Source of the DNA: Actinokineospora fastidiosa
Lineage (GTDB): Bacteria; Actinomycetota; Actinomycetes; Mycobacteriales; Pseudonocardiaceae
Reading direction: 5' to 3'
NCBI RefSeq assembly: GCF_014648415.1
Contig: NZ_BMRB01000001.1
Coordinates: 1,240,001 to 1,304,000, forward strand
Length of the DNA: 64,000 nt
Positions 8,517 to 16,813 of this stretch are shown here, piece by piece. The notes under the pieces are model-generated. The model did not search any database, was not told the DNA's origin, and was given only the letters and a program-made list of their open reading frames with translations. Each line of letters begins with the position of its first letter. Position 1 is the first letter of the stretch. A program made the position numbers and the translations under genes.

Positions 8517-9458
8517 TCAGGCCAGCCCGTCCAGCAGGCCCTCGCGCAGCCGGGCCGCGCCGACCGGGACGCCGCCGCCGAGGATGTCCCGCTCGGCCTT
8601 GTCGTCGAGCTCCGGGGCGTCGTAGCCCAGGGCGCGCAGGACGCCGACCAGGATCGGGGTGCGCGGGCGCGGGGCGCCGTCGTCGATCTTCATGGCCATC
8701 GCCGTGCCGTCGGGCAGGACCATGGCGTGCACGCCCTCCGCGCCGCCCTTGACCAGCAGGCCCGGGATGGCCTGCATCAGCTCCGTGTCGTCGCGGTGGG
8801 TGCCGCCGACGAGGTGGGCGTGGGTCCGCATCGCGTCGGCCACCCGGCTCTCCAGCGTGCCGTCGGCGGCCTTGATCAGCGCCGAGTAGCCCGTGGCCAG
8901 CCCGGTCAGGGTCAGCGCGAACAGCGGGGCCCCGCAGCCGTCGACGCCGATGGTGGCGATGTCCTCGCCGGTCATCTCGGTGACGGTCGCGGCGATGGCC
9001 AGCTGGGCGGGGTGCTCGGGGTCGAGGTAGCCGATGATGTCCCAGGCCTGCTGCACGCTCGTGGCCAGCATCATCGCGTGCTTGCCCGAGCAGTTCATCG
9101 CCGCGCGGCGCTTGCCGCCGCCCGCGGCGATGACCCGGTTGCGGGCGGCCTCGTCCATCGGCCAGTCGGGCGGGCAGCCCAGGTCGGCCTCGGTGAGCCC
9201 GGCCTTGGCGAGGATGCCCAGGACCTGCCGCACGTGCTCGGGCTCGCCGCTGTGCGACCCGCAGCCGACGGCCAGGTCGGCGTCGTCGGGCAGGTCGAGG
9301 CCCGTGCGGAGCAGGCCGAGCGCCTGGAGCGGCTTGTTGCACGAGCGGGTGAAGACCGGCTCGTTGACCTCGCCCAGCGCGAGGCGGACCGTGCCGTCGG
9401 GGGCCAGCACGACGACGGAGCCCCGGTGCACCGACTCGACGAAGCCGGACCGGAGCAC
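8517..9458 (-). CDS. Asparaginase (type II family, PF06089-like)
   Basis: Coordinates use the first canonical start, a GTG (313 residues). The family N-terminus NPVLVEV, however, continues seven codons upstream to a CTG that overlaps the rsiG stop as CTGA, so the true start may be that CTG. Family motifs include FTRSCNKPLQAL, GCGSHSGE, AAMNCSGKHAMML and DGCGAPLFAL. The enzyme hydrolyses L-asparagine to aspartate and ammonia and differs from the E. coli AnsA/AnsB fold. It is the last gene of the BKACE-rsiG-asparaginase run. Confidence 0.9.
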   Translation of the reverse strand: MLRSGFVESVHRGSVVVLAPDGTVRLALGEVNEPVFTRSCNKPLQALGLLRTGLDLPDDADLAVGCGSHSGEPEHVRQVLGILAKAGLTEADLGCPPDWPMDEAARNRVIAAGGGKRRAAMNCSGKHAMMLATSVQQAWDIIGYLDPEHPAQLAIAATVTEMTGEDIATIGVDGCGAPLFALTLTGLATGYSALIKAADGTLESRVADAMRTHAHLVGGTHRDDTELMQAIPGLLVKGGAEGVHAMVLPDGTAMAMKIDDGAPRPRTPILVGVLRALGYDAPELDDKAERDILGGGVPVGAARLREGLLDGLA

Positions 9459-9475
9459 CTCGACCAGGACGGGGT

Positions 9476-10054
9476 TCAGCGCGCCTCCCCCGGGTCGGTG
9501 CGGGCGCTCTCGGCGGCCAGCAGGTCGTCCACCGACGCGGTGCCCGTGCGGTACCGGCTCGCGATCTGCTCGTTGAGCAGGTCCATCACGACCTGGACCT
9601 CGCGGCGGCGGGTGGACACCGACGCCTCCTCGGCCTCGTACGTGCGCAGGGCCAGGGCCAGCCGCTCGTCCGGCAGGGAGGCGACGTCGGAGAGGTCGGC
9701 GTCGGAGACCAGCGCCTCGACGTGGCGGCGGTGCGCCTCGGCGCGCGATGGCTCCATGTTCTGGTGGCGGCCGGACCCCATCGCCGGGCCCACGGCGTTG
9801 TCGGCGAGGATCGATGCCAGCTGCGCGACGATGGACTCCGCGCCGCCGGTCTCCCGCCTGCGCAACTCGGCCCGCACGATGTCGATCCGGCCGTGCAGGA
9901 GTCTGCGCAGGTAGGACAGGTCGGTCTCCTCCTGGGCGGCGTCATCGCGGCGGGCGCGGACCTCGGCGAGGTCCAGGCGGTCCAGATCGGCGACGTAGTC
10001 CGGGGCCAGGACCCGGTCGATGCGCCTGCGCCCACCCGGGCGGACTTCGATCAC
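9476..10054 (-). CDS. rsiG: RsiG-family anti-sigma factor (c-di-GMP-responsive, WhiG partner)
   Basis: 192 residues from GTG, with GGAGG 9 nt upstream. The conserved core begins IDRVLAPDYVADLDRLDLAEVR. Two coiled-coil helices carry the c-di-GMP signature ExxxSxxRxxxQxxxD. The second copy is exact (EASVSTRRREVQVVMD); the first (EETDLSYLRRLLHGRID) has His where Gln is expected. In Streptomyces, RsiG holds the sporulation sigma factor WhiG inactive when c-di-GMP is bound. The window also encodes a diguanylate cyclase near 30 kb. No whiG is visible here. Confidence 0.85.
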   Translation of the reverse strand: MIEVRPGGRRRIDRVLAPDYVADLDRLDLAEVRARRDDAAQEETDLSYLRRLLHGRIDIVRAELRRRETGGAESIVAQLASILADNAVGPAMGSGRHQNMEPSRAEAHRRHVEALVSDADLSDVASLPDERLALALRTYEAEEASVSTRRREVQVVMDLLNEQIASRYRTGTASVDDLLAAESARTDPGEAR

Positions 10055-10091
10055 CAGGCCATCCTCCGTCAAAGAGTGCTCGATCGCCAGA

Positions 10092-10934
10092 TCATGCCGA
10101 CGCGGACGGGCGGGCCGCCACCCCCAGCAGCGTCCGTGCCTCGTCCGGCGTAACCGGCGGGCGCTGCGCGATGCGGGCCAGACCGGACGCGCGGGCCACC
10201 AGTTGGGCGTTGTCCTTGACCCGCTCACCTCGGGCGTAGTTGACGGTGTCCTCCATCCCGACGCGGACGTGGCCGCCCGCGGACAGGGCGCCGAACAACA
10301 CCGGGAGAGTGGCGCGGCCCACACCCGTGGCCGAGAAGGTGGCCCCCTCGGGGATCAGCCGCAGCGCGGCGGCGAGGGTCTCGGTGTCGCCCGCCATGCC
10401 GCCCGGCACGCCCATCACCAGGTCGACGTGGACGTGGCCGCCCGAGGGCAGCCCGTGCTTGTCGAGCAGCCGGTGCAGGGTGGTCAGCTGGCCGAGGTCG
10501 AAGATCTCGTACTCCGGCAGGATCCCGCGCTCCTGCATCCGCTTGTGCAGCTCGACGATGAACCCCCAGCGGTTCATGAACACGTCGTCGCCGAAGTTGA
10601 CCGTGCCCATCGAGCACGACGCCGAGTCGGGCATGGCGTCGAGCACGCGCAGCCGGTCCTCCTCCGGGTCGGTCACCGAGCCGCCGGTGGAGAGCTGGAC
10701 GATCAGGCTGGTCTGCTCGCGCACCGCGGCGACGGTGTCGGTCAGCCGCTTGATGTCCAGAGTCGGCCGGGCGTCGTCGTCGCGGATGTGGATGTGGATC
10801 ATGGCGGCGCCGACGCGCTCGCAGTCGCGCGCCGTCTCCACCAGTTCCTCCAGGGTCACCGGGAGGTTGGGGACATCGGCCTTGCTGTGCTCCGCCCCGG
10901 TCGGGGCGACGGTGATGAGGGTGCCGGTCGACAT
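10092..10934 (-). CDS. BKACE family enzyme (3-keto-5-aminohexanoate cleavage protein)
   Basis: 280 residues from ATG. The TIM-barrel family motifs are present: ITVAPTGAEHSK at the N-terminus, the zinc-binding MIHIHIRDDD, VQLSTGG, and GMEDTVNYARGE near the C-terminus. BKACE enzymes condense a beta-keto acid with acetyl-CoA to give acetoacetate and a CoA ester. Substrates differ widely within the family, so the natural substrate cannot be read from sequence. It lies 37 bp upstream of rsiG on the same strand. Confidence 0.9.
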   Translation of the reverse strand: MSTGTLITVAPTGAEHSKADVPNLPVTLEELVETARDCERVGAAMIHIHIRDDDARPTLDIKRLTDTVAAVREQTSLIVQLSTGGSVTDPEEDRLRVLDAMPDSASCSMGTVNFGDDVFMNRWGFIVELHKRMQERGILPEYEIFDLGQLTTLHRLLDKHGLPSGGHVHVDLVMGVPGGMAGDTETLAAALRLIPEGATFSATGVGRATLPVLFGALSAGGHVRVGMEDTVNYARGERVKDNAQLVARASGLARIAQRPPVTPDEARTLLGVAARPSASA

Positions 10935-10944
10935 GGCGCCGACC

Positions 10945-12048
10945 CTAGCCCCGCAACCCCTGCGCGGCCGCACGCCCCGCTCCGCCGATCTCGGCCGGGA
11001 CCGAGTCCGGGTCGACGGCCGCGGCCGCCGCGCCCGCCGTCAGCGGGGTCGCCGGGTCCACCGACCGCTTGAGCAGGGCCAGCGCGACCGGGCCCAGCTC
11101 GTGGTGCTGCACGGCCGAGCCGACCCGGCCCACGACCCGCTCGCCCGCCAGCACGGGGGCGCCGGTCTCGGGCAGCTCGTCGGCCGCCCCGTCGAGGTGC
11201 AGCAGGACCATCCGGCGCGGCGGGCGGCCGATGTTGTGCACCTTCGACACCGTCTCCTGGCCGCGGTAGCAGCCCTTGGCCACGTGCGCGGCCGACGGCA
11301 CCCACGACACCTCGTGCGGGATGGTCTTCTCGTCGGTGTCCACGCCCATCCTCGGCCGCAGGGCCTCGACCCGCAGCGCCTCGAACGCGAGGCTGCCCAT
11401 CGGGCGGGCGCCCGCGTCGGTGATCCGGGCCCACCAGTCCGCCAGGTCGGCGCGGGGCACGAGCAGGTCGGCGGCGTCCGGGCCGGGCCACGGCATCCGC
11501 CGGACCACGACCCCGTCGCGCTCGGCGGAGGCGTACTGGCCCTCGGGCGCTGGCAGGCCCAGCCGGGCCAGCACCTGCGGCGCCTCCGGGCCGACGATGG
11601 TCAGCACGGCCTTCTCCGCCGTGGCGTCGCGGGGCTCGACCTTGGACCAGAAGCGCATCTGCTCCAGGTACTCCAGCAGCGGCACCCGGCCCCCGCGCGC
11701 GCCGACCGTGGAGGCGCCCGCCTCGGTGTCCAGCCACACCACGTCGTCGACGTGGGAGAGGACCATGTGCGCGTCGACGCGGCCCTGGCTGTCCAGGATC
11801 AGCGCCTCGCTGCCCGCGCCCGCGGGCAGGGCGGAGACGTGCTGGGAGATGACCAGGTGCAGCCACGACAGCCGCTCCACGCCGGGGACGGCGATCACCT
11901 CGCGGTGCGAGCGGTCGACCACGGCCGCCGACCGGGTCGCGGTGCGCTGCTCGGCGAACGGGTCGCCGAAGTGCCACGGCACCCCGGGGTCGGCGGTCTC
12001 CTCGGGCGGGGGCACCGCGCCGGGCACGGACAGGATGGGCGAGGTCAC
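10945..12048 (-). CDS. ygfZ: YgfZ/GcvT-like folate-binding Fe-S cluster repair protein
   Basis: 367 residues from a GTG that overlaps the upstream Fur-gene stop (GTGA). The fold is GcvT-like, and the diagnostic KGCYRGQE motif is present (AKGCYRGQETVSKVHN). YgfZ/IBA57 proteins use tetrahydrofolate in repair or assembly of Fe-S clusters. Coupling to a Fur-family regulator and divergence from pabC (a folate precursor gene) fit that role. It corresponds to the Rv0811c position in mycobacteria. Confidence 0.9.
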   Translation of the reverse strand: MTSPILSVPGAVPPPEETADPGVPWHFGDPFAEQRTATRSAAVVDRSHREVIAVPGVERLSWLHLVISQHVSALPAGAGSEALILDSQGRVDAHMVLSHVDDVVWLDTEAGASTVGARGGRVPLLEYLEQMRFWSKVEPRDATAEKAVLTIVGPEAPQVLARLGLPAPEGQYASAERDGVVVRRMPWPGPDAADLLVPRADLADWWARITDAGARPMGSLAFEALRVEALRPRMGVDTDEKTIPHEVSWVPSAAHVAKGCYRGQETVSKVHNIGRPPRRMVLLHLDGAADELPETGAPVLAGERVVGRVGSAVQHHELGPVALALLKRSVDPATPLTAGAAAAAVDPDSVPAEIGGAGRAAAQGLRG

Positions 12049-12479
12049 GGTGTCTCCCTGGTGCGGTCGGTCTCCCTGGTGCAGTCGCGGCAGGTGCCCG
12101 ACAGCGCGAGGTGGGCGGCGTCCAGTACGAACCCGTGCGCGTCCCGCAGTGTTCCGCACAGCTGGTCCATGACCTCCCGGGGCGACTCGTCGACCCGGCC
12201 GCAGCGGTGGCAGACCAGGTGGACGTGCTCGTGCTCGTGCAGGGAGTAGGTGGGCGCGCCGTGGCCCAGGTGCGTGTGCCGGACCAGGCCGAGCTCTTCC
12301 AGCAGCTCCAGGGTCCGGTAGATCGTGGTGATGTTGACCGACGGCGTCGTCTCCTGCACGCGCTTGCACACCTGTTCCGGTGTCGCGTGCTCCAGCGCTT
12401 GCAGGGCGTCGAGCACCAGTTGCCGCTGCGGGGTCATCCGCATGCCACGCCGGTGCAGCGTGCTGCGCAGGTCGTCCAC
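12045..12479 (-). CDS. Fur-family metal-dependent transcriptional regulator
   Basis: 144 residues. The N-terminal winged helix contains RMTPQRQLVLDAL and the recognition helix region NITTIYRTLELLEELGLV. The C-terminal domain has a His-rich metal site (HEHEHVHLVCHRCG) and two CxxC pairs (CHRC and CRDC) for a structural zinc. Whether it senses iron, zinc or peroxide cannot be decided. It is co-translated with ygfZ and separated from pabC by about 40 bp, a likely shared divergent promoter. Confidence 0.92.
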   Translation of the reverse strand: MDDLRSTLHRRGMRMTPQRQLVLDALQALEHATPEQVCKRVQETTPSVNITTIYRTLELLEELGLVRHTHLGHGAPTYSLHEHEHVHLVCHRCGRVDESPREVMDQLCGTLRDAHGFVLDAAHLALSGTCRDCTRETDRTRETP

Positions 12480-12520
12480 CCCGCCGATAGTAGGCCGAGC
12501 CCGCGCGTAGGGTGCTGGGC

Positions 12521-13366
12521 ATGCGCCTGCTCGCCCTGCCGGACGGCACCACCGCCGACCCCGACGCCCCGCACATCCGGGTGGACGACCTCGGCCTCAC
12601 CCGGGGCGACGGCGTGTTCGAGACCGTGCTCGTGGTCGACGGCAGGCCCCGCGAGCTGACCGCGCACCTGGACCGGCTGGAGCGCTCGGCCCGGATGCTC
12701 GACCTGCCCGTGCCCGCGCGCGACACGCTGGAGCGGCTGTTCGCCACGGTCGTGGCCGCGTGGCCGTCGCCGGGGGAGATGGCCGTGAAGGTGGTGTGCA
12801 CCCGCGGCGCGGAGTACGGCGACGGCACGCCGACGGTGTTCGCCCTGGCGTTCTCCATCGAGCCGCACACGGTCGAGCGGCGGCGGCGCGGCGCGTCCGT
12901 CGTGGTGCTGGACCGCGGGTTCGACCCGGAGGTCGTGGAGCGCGCGCCGTGGCTGCTCCTGGGCGCGAAGACCCTGTCGTACGCGGTGAACATGGCCGCC
13001 CAGCGGCACGCGGCCGCGCTCGGGGCCGACGAGGTGATCTTCCGCGCGGCCGACGGCTCGGTGCTGGAGGGCCCGACGTCGACGGTGGTCGTCGCCGAGG
13101 GCCGCACCCTGCGCACCCCGCCCGCGAGCAGCGGCATCCTGCCCGGCACCACCCAGTCCGCGCTGTTCCGCGCCGCCGAGCGGGCAGGCTGGGCGACCAA
13201 GGTCGAGCCGCTGCGCGTCGGCGAGCTGGCCGAGGCCGACGGCGTGTTCCTGGTGTCGAGCATCCGCAAGATCGTGCGCGTGCACACGCTGGACGGCGTC
13301 GTCCTGCCGGACGCGACCGCGCTGTGGTCGGAGCTGACCGGCCTCTACGAGGCCGAGTACGCCTGA
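12521..13366 (+). CDS. pabC: Aminodeoxychorismate lyase
   Basis: 281 residues. A TAGGGT -10 box ends 7 nt before the ATG, suggesting a leaderless mRNA. This is a fold-type IV PLP enzyme: GDGVFETVLVVDG and HLDRLERSA at the N-terminus, the Schiff-base Lys in LLLGAKTLSYAVNM, and the cofactor loop SGILPGTT. It converts 4-amino-4-deoxychorismate to p-aminobenzoate and pyruvate for folate synthesis. D-amino-acid or branched-chain aminotransferases are relatives, but the synteny (Rv0812) supports PabC. It overlaps convergent pxpC by 22 bp. Confidence 0.88.
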   Translation: MRLLALPDGTTADPDAPHIRVDDLGLTRGDGVFETVLVVDGRPRELTAHLDRLERSARMLDLPVPARDTLERLFATVVAAWPSPGEMAVKVVCTRGAEYGDGTPTVFALAFSIEPHTVERRRRGASVVVLDRGFDPEVVERAPWLLLGAKTLSYAVNMAAQRHAAALGADEVIFRAADGSVLEGPTSTVVVAEGRTLRTPPASSGILPGTTQSALFRAAERAGWATKVEPLRVGELAEADGVFLVSSIRKIVRVHTLDGVVLPDATALWSELTGLYEAEYA

Positions 13367-14214
13367 AGCCGCACCCGGACACCCGGCCGGGCCTGCGCCA
13401 GCGCGGGCAGCCGGTCCGGGGGCACCACCCCGACCACCGGATAGCCGCCGGTCGTCGGGTGGTCGGCCAGGAAGACCACCGGGCGCCCGCTCGCCGGGAC
13501 CTGCACCGCGCCGGTCACCACGCCCTCGCTCGGCAGCTCGCGCCCGACGAGGTCCGGGGCGCGGGTCAGCGCCGGGCCGAGCAGGCGCAGGCCGACCCGG
13601 TTGCTCTCCGGCGACACCGACCACTCCGCCGCCGCGAGCTGGGCGGCCGGGTCGGTGAACCAGTCGTCCCTCGGGCCGAGCAGCACGGGCACCGTCAGCC
13701 GGTCGCCCGCCGACAGCGGGGCCACCACGTCCGCCCCGACCGGGGGCCCGGTCACCGGGCCGAGCGGCAGGACATCGCCGGCCCGCAGCGGAGCCGGGCC
13801 GATCCCGGACAGCACGTCCGTCGACCGCGACCCCAGCTGTTCGGGCACCGCCAGGCCGCCGGAGACGGCCAGGTAGACGCGCAGACCGGACAGCGGCGTC
13901 CCCACCGCCACCTCCTGGCCTGCGCGCAGGTGCACGGGGGTGTGCGAGCCCGCGTCCCGGCCGTCCACCGACACCGGAGCCGCCGGGCCCGTCACCGCCA
14001 CCGTGCACGACGCGCTCGCGCGCAGCAGCAGGCCGCCCAGGACGCACTCCACGCCCGCGGCGCCCTCCGGGTTGCCGACGAGCCGGTTCGCCAGGCGCAG
14101 GGACGGCGGGTCCAGCGCGCCCGACGGCGGCACCCCCAGGTGCGCGTTGCCGGGCCTGCCGAGGTCCTGGACCAGGGCGAGCGGGCCGGTGGCGAGCACG
14201 GTCACGGCGCGCAT
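13345..14214 (-). CDS. pxpC: 5-oxoprolinase subunit PxpC (biotin-dependent carboxyltransferase-like)
   Basis: 289 residues. The N-terminus ATGPLALVQDLGRPGNAHLGV and the motif GALDPPSLRLANRLVGN are typical of the KipA/allophanate-hydrolase subunit 2 family. With PxpB it forms part of the ATP-dependent 5-oxoprolinase that converts pyroglutamate to glutamate. Its ATG overlaps the end of pxpB by 13 bp. No pxpA (LamB/YcsF) gene is in the window, so a regulator-type or urea-amidolyase-like role remains possible. Confidence 0.87.
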   Translation of the reverse strand: MRAVTVLATGPLALVQDLGRPGNAHLGVPPSGALDPPSLRLANRLVGNPEGAAGVECVLGGLLLRASASCTVAVTGPAAPVSVDGRDAGSHTPVHLRAGQEVAVGTPLSGLRVYLAVSGGLAVPEQLGSRSTDVLSGIGPAPLRAGDVLPLGPVTGPPVGADVVAPLSAGDRLTVPVLLGPRDDWFTDPAAQLAAAEWSVSPESNRVGLRLLGPALTRAPDLVGRELPSEGVVTGAVQVPASGRPVVFLADHPTTGGYPVVGVVPPDRLPALAQARPGVRVRLQAYSAS

Positions 14215-14819
14215 GACACCGCCGCGAAGCGGACGCGCAGGCCGGGGGCCAGCAGGGCGGGCGGGTCGCGGTCGGCGTCGAACAGGGCGGGCGCGTCGTC
14301 GGCCAGCCTGCCCAGCAGCCGCCACCCGCCCGGGGACGGGCGCGGGTACACCCCGGTGAACTCGCCCGCGACGCCGATCGCGCCCGAGGGCACGCGGGTG
14401 CGGGGCGAGTCGAGGCGGGGCTGGCGCAGCGGGGCAGGCAGCCCGGTCAGGTAGCCGAAGCCGGGGGCGAACCCGGTGAACGCCACCGTGTACTCCGCGC
14501 CCGCGTGCAGCGCGATCACCTCGTCCACCGACACGTCCGCCGTCGCCGCCACCAGCTCAAGGTCGGGACCGTCGTACACGGCGGGCAGGACGACGGTCTC
14601 GCCGGACGGCGGCGGCGCGGCCGAGAGATCGGCAGCGCTCAGCACGTCGGCCAGCTCGCGGGGGACGTCGGCGGCGAAGGTGACCAGCACGGTCCGGGCG
14701 GCCGGGACGAGGTCCACCACGCCGGGCAGACCCGCGAGCACGGCCCGGGCGGCGCTCACCTCGGTCAGCGAGTCCAGCTCCACCAGGACCGCGTGCGCGC
14801 CGCAGCGCCGCAGACGCAC
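14202..14819 (-). CDS. pxpB: 5-oxoprolinase subunit PxpB (KipI-like)
   Basis: 205 residues from GTG. The hallmark FTGFAPGFGYLTGLP and the later PSGAIGVAG and TGVYPRPSPGGWRLLG are those of the KipI/allophanate-hydrolase subunit 1 family. It works with PxpC. In Bacillus, KipI also inhibits a sporulation kinase, so a regulatory role is possible when pxpA is absent. It lies 11 bp after the nitrobindin stop and probably shares its transcript. Confidence 0.88.
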   Translation of the reverse strand: MRLRRCGAHAVLVELDSLTEVSAARAVLAGLPGVVDLVPAARTVLVTFAADVPRELADVLSAADLSAAPPPSGETVVLPAVYDGPDLELVAATADVSVDEVIALHAGAEYTVAFTGFAPGFGYLTGLPAPLRQPRLDSPRTRVPSGAIGVAGEFTGVYPRPSPGGWRLLGRLADDAPALFDADRDPPALLAPGLRVRFAAVSCAP

Positions 14820-14830
14820 CGGCCGACGAC

Positions 14831-15463
14831 CTAGCCGACGACGCGGCGCAGGTACGCCGAGGTGTGCGGCTGCATCGGCTGGCCCACCATGGCCCGCTCC
14901 TCGACGTAGGCGAGGTCGCCGTTGTTCACCAGGCCGTACAGCCGCTTGGCCGCGTTGACCTCCTTGGCGCTCGCCGTGCGCCCGACCAGGTCGGTGGCCA
15001 GCTCCCAGGACGTGGAGTTGCGCGGCTTGCCGTAGAAGATCTCCACCACGCCGGTCGCGTGCGAGAGCAGCAGCTCGATCGTGTCGTCCGCCATGATGCG
15101 CCACCAGCCGGACTCGCGCGCGGCCGGGCGGATGACCCTGCCGTCGTCGTCGAGCAGCCAGGTCCGGGACTCGTAGGCCAGGAACGGGCGGCCGTCGTGG
15201 GCGAAGGTGAGCTGCTGGCCGAACTTCACCGGCCCGTCGATGGTCGGGTAGACGACCTCGCCCTCGCCGCGCCACACGCCGACCAGCGGCAGCAGGCCCA
15301 GGAGGTCGTCGTGCAGGGCAGGGCCCTCGCGCAGGTTCGCGGTGTCGGCCGGGATCGGCAGGTCGTCGAACTGCGGCAGGTTGCGGTGCCGGGTCTGCTC
15401 GGCCCGCTCGGCGGCCGCCTGGATCGCGGCGTCGCCACTGCCGGGGATGGGGCCGTCGGTCAT
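14831..15463 (-). CDS. Nitrobindin family heme protein (peroxynitrite isomerase)
   Basis: 210 residues from an ATG that overlaps the preceding small-protein stop (ATGA). The family GxWxGEG motif is present (GVWRGEGEV), as is the FABP-like beta-barrel pattern ending SAYLRRVVG. Nitrobindins bind ferric heme in a beta-barrel and isomerise peroxynitrite to nitrate. The match to the mycobacterial Rv0813c position is strong. The N-terminal 50 residues before the barrel are a variable extension. Confidence 0.88.
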   Translation of the reverse strand: MTDGPIPGSGDAAIQAAAERAEQTRHRNLPQFDDLPIPADTANLREGPALHDDLLGLLPLVGVWRGEGEVVYPTIDGPVKFGQQLTFAHDGRPFLAYESRTWLLDDDGRVIRPAARESGWWRIMADDTIELLLSHATGVVEIFYGKPRNSTSWELATDLVGRTASAKEVNAAKRLYGLVNNGDLAYVEERAMVGQPMQPHTSAYLRRVVG

Positions 15464-15561
15464 CCGCGCTGGTCGCTGAACAGCCGGTACACCACGTACG
15501 CGGCGAACCACACGGTCGCGATGCCCACCAGCACGAGAAGGCCCGTGAAGAAGATTTCCAC
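15460..15561 (-). CDS. 33-residue single-helix membrane peptide upstream of nitrobindin
   Basis: A GTG-initiated reading frame encodes a 33-residue peptide starting VEIFFTGLLVLVGIATVW and ending YRLFSDQRG. Nearly the whole peptide is one hydrophobic helix with a short charged C-terminal tail. Its TGA overlaps the nitrobindin ATG as ATGA, which argues for translation. A role as a membrane anchor or regulator of the adjacent heme protein is only inference. Confidence 0.65.
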   Translation of the reverse strand: MEIFFTGLLVLVGIATVWFAAYVVYRLFSDQRG

Positions 15562-15619
15562 GAAGGCAGAGGATAGTCCCCGGGAAGGCGGGCGGCCGGG
15601 CGGGCGTGGCGCAAAGCAC

Positions 15620-15650
15620 GAGAGCCCCCAGGTGGTCCCTGGGGGCTCTC
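15620..15650 (-). terminator. Hairpin after the sulfur operon
   Basis: A perfect 13-bp stem (GAGAGCCCCCAGG with its complement) with a 5-nt loop, 12 bp beyond the DUF1416 stop. It ends the DUF4395-sulfurtransferase-DUF1416 transcript and separates it from the small membrane peptide gene. Confidence 0.75.
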
Positions 15651-15662
15651 GCGGAAGAAGCG

Positions 15663-15968
15663 TCAGGCCACGGCGATGGCGACCGGGTGCACGCCCGGGC
15701 CGTCGGCGGACACGGTGGCCTCGCCGTTGCCGTCGCGGTGCAGGGCGCGCACGGTCCAGCTGCCGGGGGCCGCGTAGAACCGGAACACGCCGTCGGGCGA
15801 GGAGACGACCTCGGCGGTGAACTCGCCGGAGGCGTCCAGCAGCCGCACGAACGCGCCGCCGACCGGCGTGCCCGCGCTGGTCACGGTGCCGTCCAGCACG
15901 ATCTCCTTGCCGGGGTCGACGTTGGCCGGAAGGGCCGCGGTCTGCTCGGGGGCTCCGCAGGAACTCAT
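15663..15968 (-). CDS. DUF1416 protein (SseC-like)
   Basis: 101 residues. After an N-terminal SSCGAPEQT stretch, the rest is a beta-sandwich/CNA-like fold (IVLDGTVTSAGTPVGGAFVRLLD). It matches the mycobacterial SseC family, always linked to the CysA2-type sulfurtransferase. The exact role is unknown, with a sulfur-transfer accessory the usual inference. It lies 11 bp downstream of the sulfurtransferase, and a strong terminator follows. Confidence 0.88.
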   Translation of the reverse strand: MSSCGAPEQTAALPANVDPGKEIVLDGTVTSAGTPVGGAFVRLLDASGEFTAEVVSSPDGVFRFYAAPGSWTVRALHRDGNGEATVSADGPGVHPVAIAVA

Positions 15969-15979
15969 GTCTCGTCCTC

Positions 15980-16813
15980 TCAGCTGCCGGTCTCGACGGG
16001 CACGCCCACGAGCGAGCCGTACTCGGTCCACGAACCGTCGTAGTTCTTCACGTCCTCGTACCCGAGCAGCTCCCGCAGCACGAACCAGGTGTGCGAGGAG
16101 CGCTCGCCGATGCGGCAGTAGGCGATGGTGGCCTTGCCCTCGTCGAGGCCCGCGTCCTTGTAGAGCTCGCGCAGCTCGTCGTCGGAGCGGAAGGTGCCGT
16201 CCTCGTTGGCCGCCTTGCTCCACGGCACGTTGATCGCGCTCGGGATGTGGCCCTTGACCTGCGCCTGCTCCTGCGGCAGGTGCGCGGGGGCGGCGAGCTT
16301 GCCGGAGAACTCGTCGGGCGAGCGCACGTCCACCAGGTTCTTGGTGTTGATCGCGTCGACGACCTCGTCGCGGAAGGCGCGCAGCGCCTTGTCCTGCGGC
16401 TTGGCCGAGTAGCTCGTCTCCGGGCGGGAGGGCACCTCGGTGTCCAGCGGGCGCCCGTCGAGCTCCCACTTCTTGCGGCCGCCGTCGAGCAGCTTGACGT
16501 CCTGGTGGCCGTAGAGCTTGAAGTACCAGTAGGCGTACGCGGCGAACCAGTTGTTGTTGCCGCCGTAGAGGATCACGGTGTCGTCGTTGCCGATGCCGCG
16601 CGCGGACAGCAGCTTCTCGAAGCCCGCCTGGTCGACGAAGTCGCGGCGGACCGGGTCCTGCAGGTCCTTCTTCCAGTCGACCTTGACCGCGCCGGGGATG
16701 TGGCCCGCGTCGTAGGCGCTGGCGTCCTCATCGACCTCGACGAACACCACCCCGGGCGCGGTGAGGTTCTCCTCTGCCCACGCGGCAGAAACAAGCACGT
16801 CTTCGCGGCTCAT
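15980..16813 (-). CDS. sseA: Rhodanese-type thiosulfate/mercaptopyruvate sulfurtransferase (CysA2/SseA-like)
   Basis: 277 residues with two rhodanese domains. The inactive N-terminal one contains HIPGAVKVDWKKDLQ. The C-terminal one has the catalytic Cys in TIAYCRIGERSSHTWF. It transfers sulfane sulfur from thiosulfate or mercaptopyruvate. Its ATG overlaps the DUF4395 stop (ATGA). Gene order equals the mycobacterial cysA2-sseC2 operon, and an upstream leader peptide suggests cysteine-responsive control. Confidence 0.93.
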   Translation of the reverse strand: MSREDVLVSAAWAEENLTAPGVVFVEVDEDASAYDAGHIPGAVKVDWKKDLQDPVRRDFVDQAGFEKLLSARGIGNDDTVILYGGNNNWFAAYAYWYFKLYGHQDVKLLDGGRKKWELDGRPLDTEVPSRPETSYSAKPQDKALRAFRDEVVDAINTKNLVDVRSPDEFSGKLAAPAHLPQEQAQVKGHIPSAINVPWSKAANEDGTFRSDDELRELYKDAGLDEGKATIAYCRIGERSSHTWFVLRELLGYEDVKNYDGSWTEYGSLVGVPVETGS

